In this document: positions 35,729 to 43,444 of the stretch, one piece after another
Layout: each line of letters begins with the position of its first letter
How positions within the stretch are numbered: the stretch's first letter is position 1
Notes under the pieces: generated by a model
What the model was told of the DNA's origin: nothing
The model's database searches: none
Seen by the model: the letters and a program-made list of their open reading frames with translations, nothing else
Position numbers and translations under genes: made by a program
Assembly (NCBI GenBank): GCA_023150555.1
Contig: JAKLKQ010000046.1
Span: 1 to 55,381, forward strand
Direction: 5' to 3'
DNA length: 55,381 nt
Origin: Planctomycetota bacterium
Lineage (GTDB): Bacteria > Planctomycetota > SZUA-567 > H5-PLA8

Positions 35729-36006
35729 AGCAACCCGTTGAACAAGGGTCCGGCCGCGCAGCCTTAGATTGTGATTCGGACAAAGGCGCGCGAAGTCGAG
35801 GCGTACCGAGAAGGTACGCCGCAGCGAAGCGCAACGCAGGTCCGGATCGCAAGACGAGGCTGCCCAAAAGGGGTTGCGGGTCTTTTCATCCTGAACTTCG
35901 TTTCGCTTCGCGCGCCGTAGTTTTTATCTACGGCTCCGCTTCGCGGGCCTCGTTCAGTTCGAAAATACCTCGCAACGCGGCCTAGACCGTTGTTCAACGG
36001 GCTGCT
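35729..36006 (-). mobile_element. MITE-like element B (278 bp), inverted copy of A
   Basis: Terminal inverted repeats AGCAACCCGTTGAACAA (35729-35745) and TTGTTCAACGGGCTGCT (35990-36006), one mismatch. Read in reverse complement it aligns end to end with element A. Its hairpins are GGCGTACC/GGTACGCC and CCGTAG/CTACGG. A TA follows the right end (36006-36007), but the left flank reads CC-A rather than TA. The right end lies 14 bp before the homoserine dehydrogenase ATG, so the element occupies the place where that gene's promoter would be expected. Confidence 0.8.
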
Positions 36007-36020
36007 AGATTCTTCGCTCT

Positions 36021-37364
36021 ATGGCCACCAACGGTTCCCCGTCCCCCCGGACCTTCCGCGTCGGGATGCTCGGCTGCGGCATCGTCGGCACCGGCGCCGC
36101 GAAGCTGATCCTGAACGCCCAGCCGCCCCTGCGCGACAAGACCGGCATTGACGTGCAGATCACCCGCGTCGCCGTGCGCGACGCCAGGAAGGCCCGCGAC
36201 CTGCCGCTGAAGCCCGCCGTCTTCACCACCGACTGCGAGGCGCTGGTACGCGATCCCGAGATCGACATCGTCGTGGAGGTCATCGGCGGCATCGAGCCGG
36301 CTCGCACGCTGCTGCTGGAGGCGCTCAAGCGCGGCAAGGCCGTCGTCACCGCCAACAAGGCGCTGCTGGCCACCCACGGCAAGGAACTCTTCGAGGCTGC
36401 CCTGGCGGCGCACAGTTCGATCGGTTTCGAGGCCTCGGTCTGCGGCGGCATCCCGGTCATCGGCGCGATCCGCGACGGGCTGGTGGCCAACCGCGTCGAG
36501 TCCATCCACGGCATCCTCAACGGCACCACCAACTACATCCTCACGCGCATGGTCGAGAACGGCGCGCCCTACGCCGAGGCCTTGAAAGAAGCGCAGGAAA
36601 AAGGCTTCGCGGAGGCCGACCCGACGCTGGACGTCAACGGCACCGACGCCGCGCACAAGCTGGTGCTGCTGAGCGACCTCGCGTTCCATTCGACGTTCAA
36701 TTTCAAGGAAGTCCACGTCGAGGGCATCGAGAACGTCCAGGCCGACGACGTGCGTTACGCCGCGCAGTTGGGCTACGCGCTGAAACTCCTGGCCATCGCC
36801 AAGCGCCGCAACCCGGGCGCGGATCCCGACGAGGTCCCCGGCGGCCTGGAGATGCGCGTACACCCCACGCTGATCCCGCAGAACCACCCGCTGGCCAACG
36901 TGCGGGCCGAGAACAACGCCGTGCTGGTGCAGGGCGACGCCGTCGGTGAGGTGATGTTCTACGGACGCGGCGCGGGGATGCTGCCCACCGGCAGCGCCAT
37001 CGTCGCCGACATCATGGACGCCGCCCGCGGCAGCGCGCGGCAGACCTTCACCAAGCTGCAGTTCTTCCAGAACCCGCGCGCGGACCTGCCGGTGATCCCC
37101 GCCGACAAGGTGCGCAGCCGCTACTACGTGCGCTTCACGGTCAAGGACCAGCCCGGCGTGATGGGCAAGGTCGCGACGGTGCTGGGCGAGCACGGCGTCT
37201 CGATCGCCTCGGTGATCCAGAAGGAGCCCGACGCCAGCGGCACCGTGCCCATTGTAATGCTGACGCACCTGACCATCGAGGACCGCTTCCGCGAGGCGCG
37301 CAAGAAGATCGAGGCGCTGTCCTTCGTCCACGGCGGAAGCGCCGTATTCCGCGTCGAAGACTGA
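36021..37364 (+). CDS. hom: Homoserine dehydrogenase with ACT domain
   Basis: 447 aa, usual length for the monofunctional enzyme. NAD(P)-binding GMLGCGIVGTGAAKLI at the N-terminus; EVIGGIEPARTLLLEAL and VVTANKALLATHG (catalytic-site Lys region); then SICGGIPVIGAIRDGL-like substrate pocket (here SVCGGIPVIGAIRDGL), ILNGTTNYILTRM and AEADPTLDVNGTDAAHKL. A C-terminal ACT domain (VRFTVKDQPGVMGKVATVLG) suggests feedback control by threonine. It reduces aspartate semialdehyde to homoserine. First gene of a probable operon with the proposed homoserine kinase, HisE and YggS. No Shine-Dalgarno is evident before the ATG, which lies just after element B. Confidence 0.95.
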   Translation: MATNGSPSPRTFRVGMLGCGIVGTGAAKLILNAQPPLRDKTGIDVQITRVAVRDARKARDLPLKPAVFTTDCEALVRDPEIDIVVEVIGGIEPARTLLLEALKRGKAVVTANKALLATHGKELFEAALAAHSSIGFEASVCGGIPVIGAIRDGLVANRVESIHGILNGTTNYILTRMVENGAPYAEALKEAQEKGFAEADPTLDVNGTDAAHKLVLLSDLAFHSTFNFKEVHVEGIENVQADDVRYAAQLGYALKLLAIAKRRNPGADPDEVPGGLEMRVHPTLIPQNHPLANVRAENNAVLVQGDAVGEVMFYGRGAGMLPTGSAIVADIMDAARGSARQTFTKLQFFQNPRADLPVIPADKVRSRYYVRFTVKDQPGVMGKVATVLGEHGVSIASVIQKEPDASGTVPIVMLTHLTIEDRFREARKKIEALSFVHGGSAVFRVED

Positions 37365-37460
37365 CGCGGATTTCCCCGCGTTGCGGGCAATCTCCGCCTC
37401 CTCTATAGTAGCCTCTTCGTCCCGGGGGGGATGGACTGCACCCAAGAGGTAACTCGCCGC

Positions 37461-38660
37461 ATGAAATTCGTCGTGCTCTGCCCCGACGGCGCCGCCGACT
37501 GGCCCGTCCCGGGGCTCGACAACAAGACGCCGCTGGAAGCCGCCGAGCTGCCCAACCTGGCGCGGATGGCGCGCGAAGGCACCGTCGGGCGCACGCAGCA
37601 CGCCGTCGAGGCCGTCGGCAACGGCAGCGACGTCTGCTGCATGTCGCTGCTGGGCTTCGATCCCGCGCGCTACCACACCGGCCGAGCGCCGCTGGAAGCC
37701 AAGAGCCTGGGCCTCGACCTAGCGTCCGACGAGATCGCCGTGCGCTGCAACACCGTCACCGTCGAAGACGGCCTGATGGTGGACTACTCGGCCGGGCACA
37801 TCTCAACCAACGAGAGCCGCCAACTGATCGAGGCCGTACAGGCGAGCCTCGGCGCCGAAGGCCTGCGCTTCTACCCCGGCGTGCAGTACCGCCACATCCT
37901 GGTCGTGCGCAAGCCCGAAGGCGCTCGAATGGACGCCAAGTGCACCGCGCCGCACGACATCACCGGGAAGTCGGTCCAGCCCCACCTGCCGCAGGGCGCC
38001 GACGCGCCCCTTCTGCTGGACCTGATGGAACGCAGCAAGGCGGTGCTCGCGAACCATCCCGTCAACGCCGAGCGCGTGAAGCGCCACCTCAACCCCGCCA
38101 CGCAGATCTGGCTGTGGGGCCACGGCCCCCGCCCCGCGCTGCCGGGCTTCCGCGAGACCTTCGGCGTCGGCGGCGCGATGATCAGCGCCGTGGACCTGCT
38201 CAAGAGCCTCGCGCTTTACCTGGGCCTGGAGGTCCTGGACGTGCCGGGCATCACCGGCTTCACGGACACCGACTATGCAGCGAAGGGGCGCGCGGCCGTC
38301 GAGGCGCTCGCGCGGCACGACCTCGTCTTCGTGCACGTCGAGGCCCCCGACGAGTGCGGGCACCTGGGCGACGCGAAGCAGAAGACCGAGGCCCTGCGCC
38401 GCATCGACGCCGACGTCCTGGCGCCGATCCTGAACAGCGAGTACGTGCAGCGCAACGAACTGCGCGTGCTGGTCTGCCCCGACCACCCCACGCCCTGCGC
38501 GCTGAAAACGCACGCCACCGAGCCCGTGCCGTTCGTGGCCTGGGGGCCCGAGGTCCCCATGCGCGGCGGCGTCTATACCGAAGCCGGCAGCAAGCGCGCC
38601 GGACTGGTGGTCGAGCACGGCTATGACCTGATGGGCCGATTCCTGCGCAACGAATGGTAA
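37461..38660 (+). CDS. 2,3-bisphosphoglycerate-independent phosphoglycerate mutase family (proposed homoserine kinase)
   Basis: 399 aa of the archaeal-type (ApgM) alkaline-phosphatase-superfamily group. Start MKFVVLCPDGAADWPV has the first metal Asp. NGSDVCCMSLLGFDP contains the phosphorylated Ser and ARYHTGRAPLEA the substrate region. Late metal ligands are FVHVEAPDECGHLGD and LVCPDHPTP. Position 97 bp after homoserine dehydrogenase supports the 'proposed homoserine kinase' subgroup, which replaces ThrB in some bacteria; a glycolytic mutase role cannot be excluded by reading. SD AAGAGGT about 10 bp before the ATG at 37461 decides the start over an in-frame ATG at 37431. Confidence 0.85.
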   Translation: MKFVVLCPDGAADWPVPGLDNKTPLEAAELPNLARMAREGTVGRTQHAVEAVGNGSDVCCMSLLGFDPARYHTGRAPLEAKSLGLDLASDEIAVRCNTVTVEDGLMVDYSAGHISTNESRQLIEAVQASLGAEGLRFYPGVQYRHILVVRKPEGARMDAKCTAPHDITGKSVQPHLPQGADAPLLLDLMERSKAVLANHPVNAERVKRHLNPATQIWLWGHGPRPALPGFRETFGVGGAMISAVDLLKSLALYLGLEVLDVPGITGFTDTDYAAKGRAAVEALARHDLVFVHVEAPDECGHLGDAKQKTEALRRIDADVLAPILNSEYVQRNELRVLVCPDHPTPCALKTHATEPVPFVAWGPEVPMRGGVYTEAGSKRAGLVVEHGYDLMGRFLRNEW

Positions 38661-38679
38661 ACGAATCCCGAGGTACGCC

Positions 38680-39030
38680 ATGAGCAACACCGACCGCATG
38701 CCCCGCCCCGGATCGATCTTCGCCGAGGTCGTCGGCACCGTGGAGGAGCGCAAGCGCACGATGCCGGAGAAGTCGTACGTCGCCACCCTGCTGCGCGGCG
38801 GCACCGACACGATCCTGTGCAAGATCGCCGAAGAGACCGGCGAACTGGTCAAGGCCGCGCGCGAGAAGGACAAGGAAGAGCAGATTAAGGAACTCTGCGA
38901 CCTCTTCTTCCATTCGATGGTCCTGATGGCCGACAAAGGCATCGCGCTGGAGGACGTCGAGCGCGAACTGGCGAAACGCTTTGGGACGTCGGGCATCGAC
39001 GAAAAGGCCGCGCGGAAGAAGAAGGGCTAA
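38680..39030 (+). CDS. hisE: Phosphoribosyl-ATP pyrophosphatase (HisE/MazG-like)
   Basis: 116 aa. The all-alpha NTP-PPase pattern is present: SYVATLLRGGTDTILCKIAEETGELVKAA (metal-binding E-E-x-x-E) and KEELCDLFFHSMVLMADKG-type second half (E-x-x-D, here KELCDLFFHSMVLM). Such enzymes remove pyrophosphate from phosphoribosyl-ATP in histidine synthesis. It starts 19 bp after the previous gene (SD GAGGT) and ends 7 bp before YggS, so it is tightly operonic. Other his genes are not in the window. Lys-rich C-terminus. Confidence 0.9.
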   Translation: MSNTDRMPRPGSIFAEVVGTVEERKRTMPEKSYVATLLRGGTDTILCKIAEETGELVKAAREKDKEEQIKELCDLFFHSMVLMADKGIALEDVERELAKRFGTSGIDEKAARKKKG

Positions 39031-39037
39031 GCCCGCC

Positions 39038-39769
39038 ATGCCGCCGCCCAACGCGGACGCGGTGCCGCCCGAACGCCTGGCCGCCAACCTGAAGGGCGTG
39101 CGCGGCCGCATCGCCGAAGCTGCAACCAGAGCCGGACGCGATCCGGCGGGCGTGAAGCTGGTGGCGGTGACCAAGAGCGTCGGCGTCGAGACGATCCAGG
39201 AACTGCTCAAGCTGGGCGTGAAGGAACTGGGCGAGAACCGCCTGCAGGTCGCGCGTCCCAAGGTCCAAGCGCTGGAGAAGGACATGGAGGCCGCCGGCGC
39301 GCGCTGGCGTTTTATCGGGCACCTGCAGACCAACAAGGTCAAGTACGTGCTGCGCGAGTTCAGCCACGTGGACGCGGTCGATTCCCTGCACTTGCTGGAA
39401 GCCATCGCCAAGGACGCACCGCTGCGCGGGCGCGGCGTGGTGCCGTGCCTGGCCGAGGTCAACGTCTCCGGCGAACAGCAGAAGCACGGCTTAAAACCGG
39501 GCGACCTGCAGGCCTTCCTCGCGCGCGCCGCCCAACTGCCCACCGTGGCCGTTCAAGGCTTGATGACCATGGCGCCCGACAGCGACGACCTGGAAGGCGT
39601 CGTGCGCCCGGTCTTCCGCAAGCTGCGCGAACTGCGCGAACAGGCCAACGCGGCGAAGTGGTACCCGCAGCCGCTGGCCGAGCTCTCGATGGGCATGACC
39701 AACGACTTCCCGGTCGCCGTCGAGGAAGGCGCAACGATGGTCCGCGTCGGCTCGGCGCTCTTCGCCTAA
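39038..39769 (+). CDS. yggS: YggS/PLPBP-family pyridoxal-phosphate homeostasis protein
   Basis: 243 aa, alanine-racemase-like TIM barrel without the second domain. The PLP Lys is in [10 protein letters not shown]. Other family signatures are [45 protein letters not shown] and the phosphate-binding end [27 protein letters not shown]. It binds PLP and buffers vitamin-B6 and amino-acid pools. Start taken at the ATG at 39038, 7 bp after the hisE stop; the longer frame would overlap hisE. Last gene of the hom operon. Confidence 0.93.
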   Translation: MPPPNADAVPPERLAANLKGVRGRIAEAATRAGRDPAGVKLVAVTKSVGVETIQELLKLGVKELGENRLQVARPKVQALEKDMEAAGARWRFIGHLQTNKVKYVLREFSHVDAVDSLHLLEAIAKDAPLRGRGVVPCLAEVNVSGEQQKHGLKPGDLQAFLARAAQLPTVAVQGLMTMAPDSDDLEGVVRPVFRKLRELREQANAAKWYPQPLAELSMGMTNDFPVAVEEGATMVRVGSALFA

Positions 39770-39898
39770 AACCTCGTGATCGAGACGATCCGCCTAGAAA
39801 TCCAGAATTATGCACAAAATATCAAATTACATGCCTAACTATACCTAATTTCTTTTCTATAAATACCTTATATATATTTAAATACCTGGTCATTTTGC

Positions 39899-39927
39899 TT
39901 GACTCCGGAGCGCTGGCATGATTTACT
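39899..39927 (+). promoter_or_regulatory. Strong sigma70-type promoter with A/T-rich UP region
   Basis: TTGACT (39899-39904), 17 bp, TTTACT (39922-39927). The ~90 bp upstream (39806-39897) are almost all A/T with runs such as TATATATATTTAAATA, like a UP element. No coding gene follows for >400 bp on this strand, so the transcript is probably non-coding. Confidence 0.65.
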
Positions 39928-39933
39928 AGCAAC

Positions 39934-40150
39934 AAGGCCAGGACGGGGGAGAAGCGGTCGAATGGTCACCCTCCCCGTTAAGTATGAGGACTCCTGGCAC
40001 GCCGATGGCCAGAGGTAGTATCCCGCCGACATGACCGGCGGGGGCAAACAGCCCGCAGGCTTTGAGCGTGCTCATAGTCGCCAGGGACGGGGTTCCCAAC
40101 GTGCCGGAGCAGTCCCGGTGCGCGGTCCCTCGTGTGCCGCCTGGGCGGAA
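39934..40150 (+). ncRNA. Candidate structured non-coding RNA (~215 nt)
   Basis: GC-rich non-coding stretch directly downstream of a strong promoter. Predicted pairings by eye: GCCAGGA/TCCTGGC (39937-39943 with 39992-39998) enclosing ACGGGG-AG/CTCCCCGT (39943-39951 with 39971-39978); CCCGCCG/CGGCGGG (40022-40028 with 40036-40042); AGCC/GGCT around CGCA (~40050-40061); AGGGAC/GTCCCT (40083-40088 with 40125-40130); and a last hairpin CCGC/GCGG with loop CTGG (40137-40148), followed by a short T-run. I could not match it to tmRNA, SRP RNA or RNase P hallmarks; a 6S-like RNA is not excluded. Boundaries are approximate. Confidence 0.5.
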
Positions 40151-40363
40151 CCGAAACTTTTACGTGAAAAAGAATTCAGGAAGAAGGAGTCAGGGAAAGG
40201 AAAGATAAGAGAGAATAGATGAGAGATTAAAGATAGAAGTTAAAAACTGGAGAACTGAAGTTCCACGCATTACGTTGGATTTTATACTTACGCATTGCGT
40301 ACGCCATGTCTTTTTTCGCACGTGCTCCTGCCGTTCGTCATTTCCCGGCTTCTCGAATGTCTT
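40151..40363. other. Purine-rich and palindromic non-coding stretch
   Basis: Between the candidate RNA and the 3' end of the NAD-kinase-like gene there is a strongly A/G-biased tract (about 40180-40245, almost no C). It is followed by the palindrome GAACTGAAGTTC (40252-40263), near-direct repeats ACGCATTACGT/ACGCATTGCGT (40264, 40290) and the 13 bp palindrome TACGCATTGCGTA (40289-40301). A T6 run follows at 40311. These may form terminators for both convergent transcripts. No gene seen. Confidence 0.4.
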
Positions 40364-41320
40364 CTACCCCCGCATCAGCTTCAGCGAACGCTTCGCGACG
40401 CGCAGTTCGACCTTGCAGCCCCAGCCGAAGTGGAGCCGGTCGGCCTCGATACCGTCGCCGAAGATGCTGCCTTCCTCGTCCATGCGGCTGGTGACGGCAA
40501 GCGCGTCGCTCGCGCCCAGCAGGCCTTCCACTACCTTCGTGCCCGTCGCGATGCTAGGCCAGGCCTCGCGCACGAAGAAGACCAGCTTCCGTTCGGCGGG
40601 CGCGGGCATCTTCAGCGCGGTGTGCCGTTCCAGCGCGATGCTGCGCGCCCAACCGCTGGCGCCGGTGCCGGTGGCGACGATCAGCCCCGACGACGACTGC
40701 CGCTCCTGCGCCTTGCCGTAGGCGATCTCATAGCGCGCGGACTGGTGCGTGCGGTGCCCGACGAAGATCTCGTTGAGCGCCACCAGCTCCTGCCCGTTGT
40801 CGCAGCGCGCCGAGACCATCGCACGGTCCTCGAAGCGCCCGCGCCCCGCCGCCGCGGTGCGCAGCAGATCCCCGGCCGCCGCCGGCGGGTGCGGCACCAG
40901 CACGCCCTCGTAGCGCTCGGCGTCGGGGTTGCAGCCGATCACCGGCTGTCCGTCCAGGTACTTCGCGACGTTGGGCACCAGGCCGTCCTGCCCCAGCACG
41001 ACGATCAGGTCGCTGGGCTCGAAGAGGAAACGGTCCAGGTCCTCGCGCTGCACGCGAGTGCGCCGCCAGGCGCGGGGCACCGCGGCGAGCACGGCCTGCA
41101 GGTCGTCCTGAAAGGCCTCGTGCCGCTCGCGCACGGGGTCCAAAGCCTGGCCGCGCGACGCGAGAAAGAAAGCGGCCTGCTGCGGCGTGGCATGGCGCTG
41201 CAGCAGGAGTTCGTACTCCGTCGGGCGCGTGACGATCACCGCACGCGGCGCCGCCCAGCTTCGATCGGCGGGGACGGCGGCGGTCTCGTTCTTCCTGTAG
41301 GGTTTGGCCGGAGCGATCAT
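40364..41320 (-). CDS. NAD-kinase-like protein
   Basis: 318 aa. It shows the ATP-NAD/DAG kinase layout: SDLIVVLGQDGLVPNVAKYL in place of the usual GGDGT loop, then VIGCNPDAERYEGVLVP, LNEIFVGHRTHQSARYEI and VATGTGASGWARSI in place of PTGSTAY. The first loop differs from classic NadK (one Gly lost), so the donor or acceptor may differ. N-terminal ~90 residues are helical and not typical of NadK. Start at the ATG at 41318-41320 with GGAGG 5 bp upstream; the much longer frame in this register is only a shadow of the SPFH gene. Last gene of the operon NrtR-SPFH-NADK. Confidence 0.78.
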   Translation of the reverse strand: MIAPAKPYRKNETAAVPADRSWAAPRAVIVTRPTEYELLLQRHATPQQAAFFLASRGQALDPVRERHEAFQDDLQAVLAAVPRAWRRTRVQREDLDRFLFEPSDLIVVLGQDGLVPNVAKYLDGQPVIGCNPDAERYEGVLVPHPPAAAGDLLRTAAAGRGRFEDRAMVSARCDNGQELVALNEIFVGHRTHQSARYEIAYGKAQERQSSSGLIVATGTGASGWARSIALERHTALKMPAPAERKLVFFVREAWPSIATGTKVVEGLLGASDALAVTSRMDEEGSIFGDGIEADRLHFGWGCKVELRVAKRSLKLMRG

Positions 41321-41393
41321 GGGAACCTCCTTTCCGCGCGGCATTGAAGGCCGGGTGCGGGAGACGTTGCCGCCTCCCGCACCGTTCACCGGC

Positions 41394-42446
41394 TTACTTG
41401 CGCTCGGGCTTCGGCGCGGGCGCCTTGGCGGCGGCTTCCAGGCGCCGCGTGCCGGCCTCGACCAGGTTCGCCAGCAGCGGCGAGAGCAACTCGGGCGAGA
41501 CGTTGAGGTGCTCGATCTTCTGGAGCTTGCCGGCGAACTCCTGCGCGGCCAGGCCCCACATCGCCGCGGGCGGCAGGTCGCGGTAGATGTCCATGCGCGT
41601 GCGTTCGGTGTCCACGCGCACGGTCTCGACGGTGCGGATCGCGTCGGCCTCGGCGGCCGCGCCCATGCGCTTGCGTTCGGCCTGGCCCTCGGCTTCGATG
41701 CGTTCGGCCTCGGCCTCTTCCTTGGCCTGCTTGCACTGGTTCTGGCCCTGCTGCGTGATGAGCTGCTCCTCGCGCTTGGCGAGTTCGATGCGGTTCTGCA
41801 GCTCGTTCTCCTGGATCGCGCGCTCCTTCTCGACGGCCAGCGCGCGGCGCTGAAAGATGGCCTCATCGGCCGTCTGCTGGATGGCTTCATGTTCCGGCGC
41901 CTGCAGGGCCTTCTCCAACTCGGCGGTGGGTGCGACCTTGCTGACGCGCACCGAGGCGATCTCCAGGCCCAAGGCCTGCAAGTTCGCGTCGGCGGCCAGG
42001 CCTTCGGCGATGTGCGCGCGCAGGCGCGTGACGCCCTCGGCAAGCAGTTCGCGCACGGGCGCCTCGGCGATGCAGCGCCATGCGTGCTGCTGCGCCGACT
42101 GGACCAGCAGCTGGCTGAGCTGGTCGATGGGCTTCTTGAGGTGCAGGCCGGTGCGCATGTCGATCGAGAAATCGATGCGTCCCGCGCAGATGGCCGGGTC
42201 CTTGATGCGATAGGTGATCACGCCCTGCGCGGTGACGTCCTGGTAGTCCTTCGAGCGGGCGTGGAAGAGGAACGTCTCGTCGCGGTCGTCGCAGGGGACT
42301 TCCGCGAGGCTATTGACCAGCGGCCAGAACCAGAAGGTCAGGCCGCGCCCGCTGCGGACGGTGCGGCCGCGGCGGGTCTGCAGGACGTGGGCGCTCGGCT
42401 CGCAGCGCAGGTGCCGGAGTCCGAAGAAACGGGTGATGGTGGCCAT
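41394..42446 (-). CDS. SPFH/band-7 domain protein
   Basis: 350 aa. The prohibitin-homology pattern is clear: RGRTVRSGRGLTFWFWPLVNSLAEVP, DVTAQGVITYRIKDPAICAGRIDF, then AEGLAADANLQALGLEIASVRVSKV. A long charged coiled coil follows (about residues 190-280: AEAERIEAEGQAERKRMGAAA). There is no obvious N-terminal membrane helix; FFGLRHLRCEP and FWFWPLV are the only hydrophobic patches, so it may associate peripherally. Such proteins form large rings at membranes. SD GGAGG 7 bp before the ATG. Sits 24 bp after the NrtR-like gene and 73 bp before the NAD-kinase-like gene. Confidence 0.88.
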   Translation of the reverse strand: MATITRFFGLRHLRCEPSAHVLQTRRGRTVRSGRGLTFWFWPLVNSLAEVPCDDRDETFLFHARSKDYQDVTAQGVITYRIKDPAICAGRIDFSIDMRTGLHLKKPIDQLSQLLVQSAQQHAWRCIAEAPVRELLAEGVTRLRAHIAEGLAADANLQALGLEIASVRVSKVAPTAELEKALQAPEHEAIQQTADEAIFQRRALAVEKERAIQENELQNRIELAKREEQLITQQGQNQCKQAKEEAEAERIEAEGQAERKRMGAAAEADAIRTVETVRVDTERTRMDIYRDLPPAAMWGLAAQEFAGKLQKIEHLNVSPELLSPLLANLVEAGTRRLEAAAKAPAPKPERK

Positions 42447-42470
42447 GGGTTCCTCCTTTCGCGGGCCGGA

Positions 42471-43274
42471 TCAGCGGCCGGCCGTCCGCGTGTTGCGCTT
42501 GAAGCGGTACAGCTCCGCGGGGCGATGGCCCACCGCGGTCTCCTTGCGCCCCGTCGCGGCGAGCAGGCCCGACGCGAGCATGCGGCGGCGGAAGGAATCC
42601 TTGTTCAGCGCGCGGCCCAGGATGGCCTCGTGCACCTGCTGCAGGTCGAAGAGCGTGAAGTCGCGCGGCAGCAGCTCGAAGCCGATGGGCGCGTAGTTGA
42701 GCTTGCCGCGCAGCCGCTGGACCACCAGGCCCAGCATCTCGGCGTGGTCGAAGGCCAGGGGCTGGGGGCTGCCGTCGATCAGCGCCGCGGCCGGCCCGCC
42801 GCGCTCGCCCGCCCAGGACACCTGCACGTCGGCCCACCGCAACGCCTGGCCCTGAGGAGCCGGCTGCGCGAGGGTCTCGGGATGGACCAGCGCGTAGTGC
42901 GCCACGCTGATCACGCGCGTGCGCGGGTCGCGGCCCGGCGCACCGAAGGTGTAGAGCTGCTCGAGGAAGACGCCGCTGTGGCCGCCCTTGGCCTTCAGCG
43001 TGCGCGCGGCGGCCGCGTCGATGGACTCGTCGAAGCCCACGAACCCGCCCAGTAGGCCCCAGTGCCCCAGGAAGGGGTGCTCGGTGCGCTGCGTCAGCAG
43101 CACGCGAAGGCGGCGCTCGTCGACGGTCAGCAGCGCCACGTCCACGGCGACGCTGGGGCGCGGGAAGCGCGCGGCGTCGTAACCGGCCAGGAAGGCGCGC
43201 TCGGCGGCGGAGCCCTTGCCGGCCTGGTTGGCGGGGGCGGCCTTTGCGGCGGGTGGGTTGCGGCGGCGGGGCAT
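42471..43274 (-). CDS. NrtR-like regulator (degenerate Nudix + winged helix)
   Basis: 267 aa. Nudix fold from residue ~40 (PSVAVDVALLTVDERRLRVLLTQR). The Nudix box reads GGFVGFDESIDAAAARTLKA where active enzymes have RELxEETG; the catalytic Glu residues are gone (TLKAKGG), as in NrtR regulators, which bind ADP-ribose without hydrolysis. The C-terminal ~80 residues form the NrtR winged helix (FTLFDLQQVHEAILGRALNKDSFRRRMLASGLL, ending RPAELYRFKR). NrtR represses NAD-synthesis genes and responds to ADP-ribose. Here it heads an operon with SPFH and NAD-kinase-like genes and probably controls it. SD GGAG before the ATG. Confidence 0.85.
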   Translation of the reverse strand: MPRRRNPPAAKAAPANQAGKGSAAERAFLAGYDAARFPRPSVAVDVALLTVDERRLRVLLTQRTEHPFLGHWGLLGGFVGFDESIDAAAARTLKAKGGHSGVFLEQLYTFGAPGRDPRTRVISVAHYALVHPETLAQPAPQGQALRWADVQVSWAGERGGPAAALIDGSPQPLAFDHAEMLGLVVQRLRGKLNYAPIGFELLPRDFTLFDLQQVHEAILGRALNKDSFRRRMLASGLLAATGRKETAVGHRPAELYRFKRNTRTAGR

Positions 43275-43301
43275 GGGCGTCTCCTTCCCTTATCTACCCA
43301 T

Positions 43302-43330
43302 AGCATATATCCTAAATGCATATAAGTCAA
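43302..43330 (-). promoter_or_regulatory. Promoter and candidate NrtR operator
   Basis: On the minus strand, TTGACT (43330-43325), 17 bp, TATGCT (43307-43302), about 30 bp before the NrtR-like start. GCATATA (plus strand) occurs twice, at 43303-43309 and 43318-43324, exactly 15 bp apart, overlapping the -10 and the spacer. This is well placed for autorepression. Confidence 0.55.
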
Positions 43331-43444
43331 ACCGGTGCCGGTCCTCCGCCCCCGGTCCGCACTGCGCACTTGCGCTATCTCCGTGCAGCGCTTGAACTTC
43401 GCTATTGGCAGCCCGCAAGACCGAGATAGGATACACTTAGGGGA

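Noticed and set aside
39934..40150. tmRNA, SRP RNA or RNase P RNA
   Set aside because: No tRNA-like CCA end or tag frame with stop, no GGAAG/AGCAGCC SRP core, and no RNase P P4 signature could be found by eye. A divergent 6S RNA remains possible.
40031..40222. 63-codon ORF in the candidate RNA region
   Set aside because: No ribosome site, and it runs into the purine-rich tract; composition reflects RNA stems rather than codons.
40364..42043. 559-codon frame starting far upstream of the NAD-kinase-like protein
   Set aside because: The first ~240 codons are an Arg/Pro/Ser-rich shadow of the SPFH gene. The true start at 41320 has GGAGG.
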